NCBI GenBank assembly: GCA_035771175.1
Contig: CM069589.1
Coordinates: 23,888,201 to 23,952,200, forward strand
Direction: 5' to 3'
Length of the DNA stretch: 64,000 nucleotides
Source of the DNA: Paratinospora sagittata
Taxonomy: Eukaryota > Streptophyta > Magnoliopsida > Ranunculales > Menispermaceae
Each line of letters opens with the position of its first letter. Positions within the stretch are counted from its first letter, which is position 1. Positions 34,356 through 44,506 of the stretch are shown in pieces. The notes beneath the pieces were generated by a model. The model was not told where the DNA came from, searched no databases, and saw nothing but the letters and a program-made list of their open reading frames with translations. The position numbers and the translations under genes are program-made.

Positions 34356-34852
34356 TATTCTCTCTTGCTCGAAACTCTCTCGCGCCTCTCTTCTCTATCG
34401 CTCGAACTCAAACCCCTTTGTCTCTCTGAATCTCGCCTCTTTCTTCTCTCTTGCTCGAAACCTACATCAAAGATTCGACCGAGAAATCACGCTTGTTCCG
34501 CGCGATAGAGACCGTCCCTTGCAACGCGAAGAAAGCCGATTGGGCGCTCCGATGGATCAACGGATCAGAAAAGTTCACGGAGCGGATCGTAGCCTTCGCT
34601 TGCGTCGAAGGGATCTTCTTCTCCGGCAGCTTCTGCGCCATCTTCTAGTTGAAGAAGCGAGGGTTAATGCCGGGATTGACGTTCTCGAACGAGTTGATTT
34701 CGCGAGATGAGGGTTTGCATTGCGATTTCGCGTGTTTGATCTACGGGTTACTGAGTCAGAAATTGAGTCAGGAACGAGTCAGGGGGATCGTCCGTGACGC
34801 GGTGGAGATTGAGAGAGAGTTCGTGTGTGAGGCGTTGTCGTGTGCGTTGTTG
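34356..34852 (+). pseudogene. Captured C-terminal half of RNR2 (radical-tyrosine side)
   Basis: YSLLLET at 34356-34376 is followed by about 68 bp of filler and a second copy of [14 protein letters not shown] from 34445. It continues [40 protein letters not shown] and, after a TAG replacing the expected Trp, [27 protein letters not shown] and [20 protein letters not shown]. The remaining metal ligands (Glu in VEGI, ExxH in EGLH) and the Tyr of the SEMYS position are present. Only about three codons are missing between this and the piece at 33261-33524, which lies on the other strand. At the 3' end it passes in frame into a helicase sequence. Confidence 0.88.
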
Positions 34853-35177
34853 GGGAAGACAATGCAGGTATGCAGCTTCTTAGCAGGATTGTTCCATTCA
34901 AAATTAATTAAAAGGGCACTGGTAGTGGCGCCCAAAACACTTCTTTCTCACTGGATAAAATAACTATCAGTTGTGGGGCTTGCGAAGAAGATGAGAGAAT
35001 ACTATGGAGCATCAGTGGCAGCACGTGACTATAAGCTTCAGTATATATTTAAGGATGGCAGGATTCTCCTAACAACATATGATATTGTGCGTAACAATTC
35101 AAAGTCCTTAAGAGGGGGCTTCTACTTTAAAGTCTTTAATGATACAAATAATGAAGATAGTGTCGCATGGGACTATG
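34853..35177 (+). pseudogene. Captured SNF2-type helicase fragment, plant CHR24/ERCC6-like
   Basis: Begins at the Walker A motif as [20 protein letters not shown] and continues [16 protein letters not shown], a TAA where Glu is expected, LSVVGLAKKMREYYG, DGRILLTTYDIVRNNSKSL and SVAWDYV. This resembles the first half of the ATPase core of plant CHR24, a Snf2 protein annotated ERCC6-like. The open frame 34649-34963 spans both RNR2 and helicase residues, so the fusion is in frame at the shared Gly codon. The segment looks intron-free, but I cannot check the parent's intron positions. It is cut at 35178 by a palindromic SINE-like insertion. Confidence 0.78.
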
Positions 35178-35655
35178 TGTCACGCCCGGGTTGCACCGCA
35201 GTGCCCCCTACCCAGGGTGATGAGTACCCCAATCTACAGGGAATACTCCAGCCATTATGGACCCATAATATTGTCTCCACTGTACAATCTACAGCACAGT
35301 GTCCTTTACCCCCTGCACAATCCATAGCACAGGGAGGGCCTCCCCCAGATTCAAACTCGTAACCTCCCTTAAGGAGTTAGATTTCGCAAAATGAGTAGCC
35401 ACTGAACCATTGGCTCAGTGGTTACTCAGATTGCGAAATCAAACCTTAAGGAGGTTGTGAGTTCGAATCTGGGGCAGGCCCTGCGCTATTCATGAGTGAA
35501 TAGTGTGGACAAATGATCCCGGGGGTACTAGACGCTGCGGTGGGCTGCGTACTGGGATGTGATAATATTATGTGGTATATAACGGCTGGGGTACGCTCGG
35601 TATGAGGTGGCCATCACCCTGGGTAAGGGGCACTATGTGCAACCCAGGCCTGACA
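35178..35655. mobile_element. Palindromic (foldback) tRNA-like SINE dimer
   Basis: The ends are inverted: TGTCACGCCCGGGTTGCACC and CCCAGGGTGATGAG at the left, with CATCACCCTGGGTAAGGGGC and TGCAACCCAGGCCTGACA at the right. The centre (CCACTGAACCATTGGCTCAG) is a second inversion point. The right arm has pol III promoter-like boxes: TGGCTCAGTGGTTA at about 35411 and GAGTTCGAATCTGG at about 35459. The left arm has a decayed inverse pair. It is flanked by ATG on both sides (possible 3-bp duplication). One arm matches 53050-53271. Confidence 0.7.
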
Positions 35656-36983
35656 ATGATTGGACTCTACTTTCTTCCATGGATTCCTGATACTGTTGTT
35701 GTTGAGGCACCGTTCGGAGCACCAACGTTCATACTTGCAGAATCCTATATATTTCAAGACAAACTAGATTTATTAAAAGATGATGTTATTGGAATCAGAG
35801 GTACATAGGCATTTAACTTCAAAGCAGGAAATTAAACATCTAGACTCGGAGATACCCGACACTTGATGTCGATTTTTGCTCTCAGCTTTTTTATACATAC
35901 TCTATTCTGCCTCGTCATTTCTTAGAATTCTTTTACAACAAGGACAATAGTCACACCAAATACAAATTTAGAAAGTGGATGTCAAATTCCTACTCTCTAG
36001 ACAACACTCTCTCCCGCCCTTTTTCCTCGTAAAGTCAATCATGCATGACTTCATATGTGTATTTTATGTATCAAGTAGTGAGTGTGCATACTTGCACCTT
36101 ACTTAAGATTTTTATTATATATGGATTAAAATTTTAATTTTTTAATAAAAAATAAAATCTTAAAGTACAAATATTAATACCACTACTATTTTTGGTGTTT
36201 TTTGGTACGAAACGAGGTAATTTTATTCATAGGAAGGGAACAAAAAGCTGAAGAAAGGGAATAGAAAGAAAATATCACTACTATTTTCTTTTTCTTTCTA
36301 AATCTATTGTTATCATTTATTATTATTTTTTGATAGAAAAAAAAATGATAACTATAGGTTTTAAAAGATTAATTGTGAAACTTCTGCAAAATTAGTAGTC
36401 ATACGGTGACTTCTTCTGCGAAACGAGGTATAAATTGTGGTTGAGTGGACGAGGTATCAATTTTAAGTCTGAGTTCATGCTCACGCCTATGCACCCACTC
36501 TAGGGAGGGACTACCTAATATCGCGTACCGTTTCCGACTCCAGAATAATTTCATCCCCGCAAAGGGGTTAGTGAGAATAATGCAGGGTCACAGACCTAAA
36601 AAAAAGATAAACAAATACTTAAAAGACTCATTGTATGGAATTTTCAATAAAGTTGTAAAATAATCAAATTAAATTTATAATTATAAAATTAAAGAACAAT
36701 ATTAGCAAAGTTGACCTAACAACTCCCAAATAATTAATGCTTCGCTTATGATTGATTTTCTTTTTAATAAAATAAAGCACGAACAACCAAACTGTTTCGT
36801 TGTTCGATAATAGAGCCAGCATGATTACCCATTCCTCACCTGGAAAACATCTTCGTCGTCTCTAGAAACAACAAACATACGATTTTTGGGAATTGTAAAA
36901 ATTGCAAGAGCAACACAGTGCAACAGAGTAAAACTAGAGAGAGGAAGAAGAAGATACAACTGTCAACAAGAACCAATCTCCTT
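35656..36983. other. Intergenic or repeat debris, no gene recognised
   Basis: A short frame after the SINE dimer ending about 35808 (including VVVEAPFGAPTF) matches nothing I recognise and does not continue the helicase. 36100-36420 is AT-rich. 36445-36663 has a weak frame without a known motif. 36850-36980 could be the 5' leader of the fragment that follows. Confidence 0.45.
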
Positions 36984-37094
36984 ATGCTTCTTCTCATCTT
37001 CCATCCTCTCCAATCTTCTTCTTCTTCTTCATCATCTTCCCAGTCCGATCTTTCTACAACTAAAGTATGCATAATCGGAAGGGACATTGCAGGC
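36984..37094 (+). pseudogene. Possible first-exon fragment of a prenylcysteine (farnesylcysteine) lyase/oxidase
   Basis: ATG at 36984 gives a short hydrophobic leader (MLLLIFHPLQ), a Ser run and then TTKVCIIGRDIAG, ending where LTR material starts. Plant farnesylcysteine lyases begin with a signal peptide followed by a dinucleotide-binding motif of the form VCIIGSGIGGSS. Here the first and last glycines are kept but the middle Gly is Asp. The match is short (about 13 residues), so another FAD/NAD-binding oxidoreductase is possible. Confidence 0.4.
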
Positions 37095-38812
37095 TTAGTT
37101 AGGATTTTTCCAAACTCCACTAAGGATCTTTTTACGGGTGAAGACCAAGTCGGTACACTTTCTCAACTTACGAGTGTCAGAAGAATTGTTATACTTTCTC
37201 AACTTATGGGTGTGAGAAGAACTTTTTCTCAACTTCCGGGTGTAAGAAAAAACTTTTCTCAACTTTCGGGTGTGAGAACTGTTACAACTTTGAGCAACAC
37301 TTGTTTTAGCCCAGTGACTGACCGGTCACTAATATATGAATACAAGATGAGATATGATTCCCTTTACTTAGAATCAAAGTAATACTTACAAAGCTTTGGA
37401 TTGAACCTTCTATTATCACAAATTAAGCAAAATATGTATGATGAAGTTCGACTGAAAATTGGTTCAAAAAGCATTTGTCTTCTTCAATGGATTTTGAAAG
37501 ACTATTTACGAAGATCAACTAATCCAAAAGACTTGATGTATTTAAAAAGATCGTGAGTTCAAAAGCAGAGAGTAGAAGACTAACCTCCAAAAGTTTTTGC
37601 ACAAGTAAAAACTGTTAATATGTTTTGAATGGATTTCAGTTTTCGTATTGATGCATTTTGATCTGCTTTAAGGCAGCATATCTATAGAAATAACAGTGGC
37701 GCAATGGACTTGGTGATTTTGGCACACAAAGTCATCTCAAAAACAACAAATACATTATTCCTCGAAACATATCGATTCAGCTCTGTTCAATTTACGGCGA
37801 TAACACCTGAATCTTTTGATCTTTCACAAAAGAGGAATGTTCTGATAAAGTATTAGAACGTTCTAAATAGATTCAAAATGTTCTAAAAGTTTTGTACAAT
37901 TCTGAAAAAGTAATCAGAAAAAATGTAAGTGTCATAACAGTGGCAGTGTTGAATTAGCGTCCTGATTGGTTAATTAGCGTTTTGATGCATAACAACAACT
38001 TTGTCATTTTGTTCCTTGAGGGCACTCATAAACCATAAGCGTCTTGTTGAACTGTGAAGTGAGGGCGCTACTTAATCGTAAGCATGCTAACTTTCTTTGA
38101 TGATTAAAATGACTAAACTTCGTGCCTTGTTTTAAACTATTTAAAGTCAAGAGGGCGCTACTAACGAGTAAGCGTCCTGATGTTAAAAATAATTTAAAAA
38201 CTATGAAGACAATCAGCGAGCTGATTCAGAATCAACGTCCTGACAAATTCACAGGTTGACATAAATGAGGCCACTACTGATGACGTAAGCATCTTGGTGA
38301 ATAAGTGAGATTCATCTTTGAACATTATCAGCGTCCTGATTCACCAAGTCCAGGAGGGCGCTGCTAAGATATTAGCGTCCTGATAAGACGTATTAGTGTC
38401 CTAATGGACACTTAAAAATAGTTTTGATTTTTTATTTAAAAATCGATAAATACGATTAAAATCTTGGTGTTTAGATTAAATCAAACATAGAAAATTCAAT
38501 GCAAATGATCGAAAATCAACTCGACTAAATCATGCAGTCATGCATATTGCTGAATCATATGATAGTGAAGATTCTACAACCTAAACACAATCTAATCATA
38601 CAATTATTTATATCTTCAAGTGATCATAGTTTTCAAATAGATCTTGATAATACGTCCACCATGCATCATTGATTCTTTGAAACCTTTCAAGTAGGATTAG
38701 ATATGCCATGTATGCAGTATTATCATAAACAGAATGTGGTTTGTAATCATCAAAAAATCATTCACATAAGGGACATACTCTTGTAAGGGACATGAGGATA
38801 ATTGGTTCAACA
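37095..38812 (-). mobile_element. LTR D', truncated, inverted relative to LTR D
   Basis: On the minus strand it starts TGTTGAACCAATTATCC at 38812 with TTTTTTGATGATTACAAAC inside. It carries the AGGACGCT/AGCGCCCTC units (38045-38405) and the CATAAGTTGAG units (37150-37280), then stops about 200 bp before the expected 3' end at CCTAACTAAG. It inserted in the copia integrase: the coding match on the right stops at 38813. The frame at 36918-37382 is LTR repeat, apart from the fragment above. Confidence 0.7.
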
Positions 38813-39747
38813 TTCCTTTCAACAACTTCATTCTGTTAAGGAGTTCTCGGTGCTGAAAGGTGATGAGTCTATCATTGTTTGTTGCAAAAGTCCTCAAAAA
38901 TTTTGTTGGCAAACTCCCCACCCCGATCACTTCGAATGATAGTGATCTTATAACCCTTTCCATTTTCTACAAGAGAGCAAAATTTTACAAACACATCATA
39001 CCCATCACTTTTATGAGAAAGAAAATAAGTCCATGTATATCTAGAGTACTCATCAACAATCACAAGACAATAATATTTACCACCCAAACTTCGTGTTCGT
39101 GTAAGGCTGAACATATCCATGTGGATAAGTTCTAGAGCTATTGAGATTGAATTCTCTTTCTTGCTCTTAAACGAGGATTTTTTCTGTTTCCCCATTTGAC
39201 ATGGTTCGCAAACTCTATCCTTTGAGTATGTTCCCTTGGGAATGCCTCTAGCAAGATCAAGTCTAGACAATTTTGAAATATTTTTCATTCCTACATGAGA
39301 AAGTCTCTTATGCCATAACCATGCATCATTATGTTGTATAACACTCAAACATGCAACATTTTTATCACAAATATCATGAAAATTTGTAGTATAGACATTT
39401 TTATTTCTAAAGGCAATAAATGCAATACGACCATCATCATGCTTAACAAGGCAACGATTTTCTTCAAACAAAATGACATACCCCTTGTTATACAATTGAC
39501 TTATGCTCAAGAGGTTATGTTTCAGGCCTTTAACAAATAAAACATAAAAAATGATTAGAGAATCGTTACCCACTGTGCTGTCTCCATCGATCGTCCCTTT
39601 GTTGTTGTCATCGAAAGTGACAACTCCACCTTTTTTTTGGACTAGGCTCAAGAATAAGGATTTATCACCGGACATGTGTCTTGATTAGCCGCTATCGAGA
39701 TACCAAACATCATTACTCGTATCGTCTTACACCACATAAAACACCAT
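38813..39747 (-). pseudogene. Copia (SIRE lineage) protease remnant, GAG-pre-integrase and integrase, truncated
   Basis: Reads WYLDSG at about 39685 with a stop where the following Cys is expected, then SRHMSGDKSLF, the copia protease start. It continues with LLSISQLYNKGY and the HHCC domain WLWHKRLSHVGM ... VCEPCQMGKQKKSSFKSK. The integrase core follows with LIHMDMFSLTRTRSLGGKYY, VIVDEYSRYTW and IRSDRGGEFANKIF (two of the three acidic residues). The QNGVVERK-type segment is frameshifted and cut by LTR D' at 38812, so RT and RNase H are gone. Confidence 0.88.
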
Positions 39748-41268
39748 TCACTTTGGTATCCAAGTGGCCTTGGGTCCTACAAGGTTAGCTTCATTCAAAA
39801 TATCTTTTTCAACTGATGCAAGGCGACCTTTCTTTTTCATTTTAAGTGGGCATCTACTTATGGTATGACCTTGGCTATTGCAATAATGGAAAGTTGGTCT
39901 CTTGGTCAATAGGTGATCATAGGTCTTTTGTTTTGACCCTTGTGTGTATCCTAGATCGGCCTTGTCAAAAGCACACCGTTGTGCTCTTTTTGAGTCCATT
40001 TCTCTCCTTTAAGAGAATCTTATAGTCTATTTGCAAAGTGTCATATACATCTTGTTGAGACTCAATCTCTACAAGTGCGACCCTTAAGCCCTTTTTGAGC
40101 TTAGCATTTCTCTTAATTTGTTTATCTAATTCACACTTAACTAATTCAAAATCACATTCCTCATACAAATCATCAAAATTATCACTAGATGAGGAATCTT
40201 CTACCTCGTTATTTGCCATGAGACAAATAACAGTTTTCTCATCACCGAAATCCGATTTGCTTTCACTCGAACTCGAATCCTCCCATGTGGCTTTCAAAAC
40301 CTTCTTGTCATACTTCTTCGGGTTGAAGTTCTTTTTCTTTTTGGTTGGGTATTCACTCTTCATGTGACCCGGTTTGTTGCATCCAAAGCAAATGAGTTCA
40401 CTTGGCTTTTCCCCGAACTTCTTCCCTTTGTAGAATTTTGAGCTCGAACTGGTCTTGCCCTTTCTCTTCAAGAAACATAGCCTTTTATTAAGCACGACGA
40501 TCTCATCATTCGTAGATTCACCTTCAGAGGATGAAACTTCATTTTCTTCATTTGCATTCAAGGCTAGATCCTTCTTGATCTTGTTCTCTTCCTTAGGCGA
40601 AATTAGATTCTGACTTTTTAGCTTCATTTTGTGCACCATGAATGAACCGCATAGCTCATTGAAGGTATACACTCCAAGGTTCTTAGATCCTTCAATAGAT
40701 GTAACCTTTGGATCCCACTCCTTAGACAAACCTCTAAGGAACTTTCCAACTATTTTTCTTTGAGTGTATACTTCGCCCAAATTCTTCATCTAGTTTATGA
40801 TTTTTGTAAATTTTTGTACCATTCCAGAGATGTCTTCATCTTCCTTCATCTTGAAAGTTTCGTAAGCTTGTTCAAGAATACGAAGCTTTGTCTCTTTGAC
40901 TTGTTTGGTTTCTTTATGAGTTATTTTGAGTTTGTCCCATATCTCCTTAGCCATATCACACGCACTAATTCGGTTGAACTCATTTGAAGACAAGCTACAA
41001 AATAGTATGTTAATGGCTCGGTTGTTAAGTTGCACTCTTTTTTTCTCATGTGGAAGCCATTCACGCATTTCCTTTCCCATGACTCACAATCCTAGTAGGG
41101 TGTTCATACGCATTTATAACACCTTCCCACATCTCCATGTCTTATGCCTTGATGTAAAAGTCCCATACGTGTCTTCCAATAAAGATAGTTGTTTCCTTTG
41201 AACAATGGTGGCTTATGAGTTGATTGGCCCTCCCTGAATGAGTTTGAAATGCTATTGTTTGCTGCCAT
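39748..41268 (-). pseudogene. Copia (SIRE lineage) gag, frameshifted
   Basis: Starts MAANNSISNSFREGQ at 41268, then KPPLFKGNNYLYWKTRM. After a frameshift come KRVQLNNRAINILFCSLSSN, MAKEIWDKLKITHKETKQVK, FLRGLSKEWDPKVTSIEGSK and FNELCGSFMVHKMKLK, the UBN2-type gag of SIRE/Maximus elements. The first zinc knuckle (about 40370) reads CFGCNKPGHMKSEYP, with the last Cys changed to Tyr; a second knuckle-like CNSQGHTISRCP lies near 39850. There is a stop at about 40790. Confidence 0.88.
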
Positions 41269-41307
41269 AACTCAAATAAATTGTTAGATAGCTTTGAGGG
41301 AAAACCC

Positions 41308-41319
41308 ATTCTGATACCA
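41308..41319 (-). promoter_or_regulatory. Second, decayed primer-binding site next to the copia gag
   Basis: Minus TGGTATCAGAAT, 2 nt from the boundary of LTR I at 41322. It resembles the intact TGGTATCAGAGC at 43822-43833. Confidence 0.7.
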
Positions 41320-41321
41320 CT

Positions 41322-43677
41322 TGTTGATCACACAACAAGTGCTTTACTTACTCGTGTCAACCGACCGTGACCTATATTGTCACGTGTGTTAATCTAAGTG
41401 GTTTTCTACTTAGTATTCTCCGAAGTGTTTTGATGCTTACAAACAATATAATCATGGTACTAATCTCTTTGACGTAGTTGTTTCAGTGCTAACTAGCTAT
41501 ATCAGATGGATACAACTATACTGTCAAAGCATTTAGAAGGAACAACACTATACGAAGATTCAAGAGTTTCATGGTTGTATTTCTTATTTAGAATCTTAGT
41601 GTTGTAGAGTAACATTTACATGTTCCAACCACAATATGATTTGCATCTTTTCGAAAATCATACATATCGTTTATCATACTCATGCATATACACTATTATA
41701 TTATTAATCATGCATGCACACAAATTAGTATTGTAATTATGCATTCACTTAGTTAAATTTTTTTATCATGCATATTTTTATCATTGTTTAACATGCATTA
41801 AATTTACCAACTTTGCATGGTGTCATCATTTTACGTGTACCGTTTTGAATGTCTCAATCATATATTTAGTCGATTGATTTACACGTATTTAACTTGTCAA
41901 TTATATGTTAATCTTATCAAAAATTGTTTTCAAAAGTTAATCTATGCATTTGACAATGTCCTAAACTCATTTTGATAAAAAAAAATCGGGCTTTTTTCGC
42001 TTCATAGTGAAGGAACACGTTTCTTTCTTAAGGAACGCGCTCCTATGGCATTTTCTGAGACTCAGAATTTTTTTGATCATGGAAATTGAATGCGCTCCTT
42101 CAGGAAGGAACGCGCTCCTGTTGCCAAGGGAAAAATTGGATAGTTTGTAGAGTCAGTGGTTCTTGATGAAGAAACCCGTTCCTATGCCCAGCGGACATAT
42201 TGAGGAACGCACTCCTTAAGTAAGGAATGTGCTCCTTGATTGGAGGGAAATCTAAAATTTTTCAGATTTCAAAATAGAAACGCGCTTATTCTTTTAAGAA
42301 CGTGTTCCTGTGCCTCAGTGTCGTGTTTTTTTTTAAAGACCACACTTGCTCATTTGTTGAACAACTTTTGCAAAACTTAAAGAATTTGTGCATTTTTCAT
42401 CTCAGTCTTTATACATGCCAACAACAAGTTCTTGAGTGATTTTAAACCTATTTTATAAAAAAAGTTCACCTACATTTGATCTATTGATTCATACTTCCGA
42501 AAAGTTCTCCAAATCTTTCAAAACTTTGAGAAACTTGGGAGTTTCTTTTGTGCAAGTGTTCAAGACGTTTTTAAGTGTTATCTACATCTTCTATTGAGTC
42601 TTGATCACTGTTGATCGTGATTTCTTTCATCCAACATCACACTCGAAGAAGCTCAAAGCTTCAACCTTACCTAGTGGGGTATATATTTTTATATCTAGAT
42701 TCTTGTGATTTTGGTTTATGCAAATCAGTTTTGTGCTTATATTATCATCTTTAAAACTGATTTTGTTTTGAGTATTGTTTGTGAAACCCTATTTTGATCT
42801 TCATATCATAATATCTTGTTTAGTAGTTTCATAAATAGTTTGTGGTATCGATTCATGTGTTAATGTTATATTACATTGAATCGAAGTTATAGATCATTAC
42901 TTGATTCTTGATCTTAATCCCATACACTTTTAGAATCATCAAGTTTTGATCATCATCGTATACAGATTCTCGTGTTTTAAACTTATCATTGTTAAAATCA
43001 ATATCTTGATAGTTGTGCATATTCGATTCACGGTTTCACATCATATATATTTGAATCGATTGCATTTGAGAAAAACTATTTCAACACATCGCATCATTTA
43101 AATCATTGTGGTTGGAATAGTAGTGTATACTCAATCAAGATTGTACGCCTTATATTGTTGAGTGTGTTGTAGAACACATCTCTATCATTTGTAATCTTGA
43201 TGTATCGTTGACTTGTTTGTCAACTTGGGACTTATACCATATATTGTACGACTTGTAACCACGCCATTAAGTTTGTTACTGTGTGGCTTTCTAGCCAAGC
43301 CTTGTTGTAGGCTAGAGTGTGGCTTTCTAAGCAAGCCCTTGTGTAGATTAGCGTGTGTGGTTTTCTAACCAAACCCTTGTGTCGGTTAGTGTAAGGCTAT
43401 GAGCCAAGCCTTGATGTTAGCTTCTAGTCATGCCCGTATGTTGACTAGCCAATAGTGTATTTGAAAATCCTAATCCTAGTGATTGGGTAGTGGATGTTGG
43501 TTCAAAGGGAACCGAACCACTCTAAATATTTGTGTCCATTTATCTTTCCTGCATTTGTTTATTTCAATTGTTACCTATTGCGCACTTTAATCTGTTTAAT
43601 TATATTAACCGAAAGGTAAAACAAAAATCTGCCAAGTCCAATTCACCCCCCTCTTGGACTATAATACTGAGCTAACA
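41322..43677 (+). mobile_element. LTR I (SIRE-like), plus orientation, opposite to the adjoining gag
   Basis: Starts TGTTGATCACACAAC with GTTTTGATGCTTACAAAC inside and ends CCAATTCACCCCCCTCTTGG then CTGAGCTAACA. The order of marks (GGGTAGTGGATG...CCGAACCACTC near the right end) fixes plus orientation. It carries AGGAACGCGCTCCT palindromes at 42008-42320 and TGTGGCTTTCTAA.CAAGCC repeats at 43280-43390. It lies exactly between a primer site (41308-41319) and the leader module (43678). No 5-bp duplication is seen (CCACT versus ACGTG). Confidence 0.7.
42005..42322. repeat. Palindrome array AGGAACGCGCTCCT in LTR I
   Basis: Paired units such as AAGGAACGCGCTCCTATGG, GGAAGGAACGCGCTCCTG, GAGGAACGCACTCCTTAAG and AGAAACGCGCTTATTC, about ten copies in roughly 300 bp. 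Confidence 0.78.
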
Positions 43678-43821
43678 ACGTGGCATGTAAGTGTACCTCA
43701 GAGTATGTTTTACGGCTTGCCTCTTGAGAACACCAACCACTATGGTGGCTAGCCATGTGGTTATGTCAGGGTAAGAGCCGCACCCCTGATCATGATGCCG
43801 ATACTAGCCTCTTTTTAACAC
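43678..43821 (-). repeat. Leader module of element A, related to the chromovirus leader
   Basis: CGTGGCATGTAAGTGTACCT, CAGAGTATGTTTTACGG, AGCCATGTGG and TCAGGGTAAGAG, in the same order as 25114-25215 of the Ty3/gypsy element. At its right end comes a primer site; at its left end LTR I and then another primer site. Confidence 0.75.
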
Positions 43822-43833
43822 GCTCTGATACCA
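43822..43833 (-). promoter_or_regulatory. Primer-binding site of element A (initiator tRNA-Met type)
   Basis: Minus TGGTATCAGAGC, 2 nt inside the LTR that ends at 43836. Confidence 0.85.
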
Positions 43834-44475
43834 CTTGTTGGCCTTCATAATTGTCCAAGAAGGGTGGGTGAATTGGACTATTGCAGATTTTCCAAACCTT
43901 TAACTAACCAAATTGGAAAGATAACCAGATTTTCCAAACCTTCAACTTACGGGCTTGAATCCAAACGTTACCTTGATTCACTTGCATGTGTGAATTGGAC
44001 CGTTACAAGACCTTGAAGACTTCCTATATGAAATCTTACCCAATTGGCAACCTAGCCAATGTACACTTTCAATTTTACACAAAATAGAATGAAGCTTACA
44101 AATTGGATATGAATACCTCCTTTGAATAATAAGCCAATGATGATGAAAATGAAGTGGAAGCTCTATTGGAGGTTCCTTTGTTGAAATCTTGACTTGATGA
44201 TTGATTTAGATGAAGTGCACAAGTCTGAGACCTTTGGAACTTTGAAATCTCTTAAAAATGATTTGCCAAAAAGATGAGTGTGAACAAAGAGACTTCCAGC
44301 AAATGATTGAAAAGAAAAACTTGCAAGATGTAGAACAATTCTGATTTTTCTCAAGAGCACAAATGAACTTAGAAAACTTGGCAAACAAACCTGCTTGATT
44401 TGAAAACTTGGAGAACATTCAAAAGCTCAATAGGTGTTTGATTTTGCAAAAGTTAGAATGAATGAGCAAAGTCCC

Positions 44476-44485
44476 GTATTTATAG
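44476..44485 (-). promoter_or_regulatory. TATA box of the element A 5' LTR
   Basis: Minus CTATAAATAC, immediately downstream in transcription sense of the palindrome array at 44507-45032. The satellite monomers keep a TATA-like TTTTATAAAA in the same context (AGAATGAGGGTTTTATAAAA). Confidence 0.65.
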
Positions 44486-44506
44486 AGCTTTTCAAATGGC
44501 CACAAG

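Noticed and set aside
36918..37382. 154-aa frame (+) with repeated SQL.GVR units
   Set aside because: The repeats are the CTCAACTT..GGGTGTGAGAA units of LTR D'. Only the short piece at 36984-37094 might be host coding, in this same frame.
41322..43677. LTR I as the true 5' LTR of the adjacent copia gag-pol
   Set aside because: Its orientation marks (end CCCTCTTGG...CTAACA at the right) are opposite to the minus-strand gag, and its repeat family differs from the other LTRs around this element.
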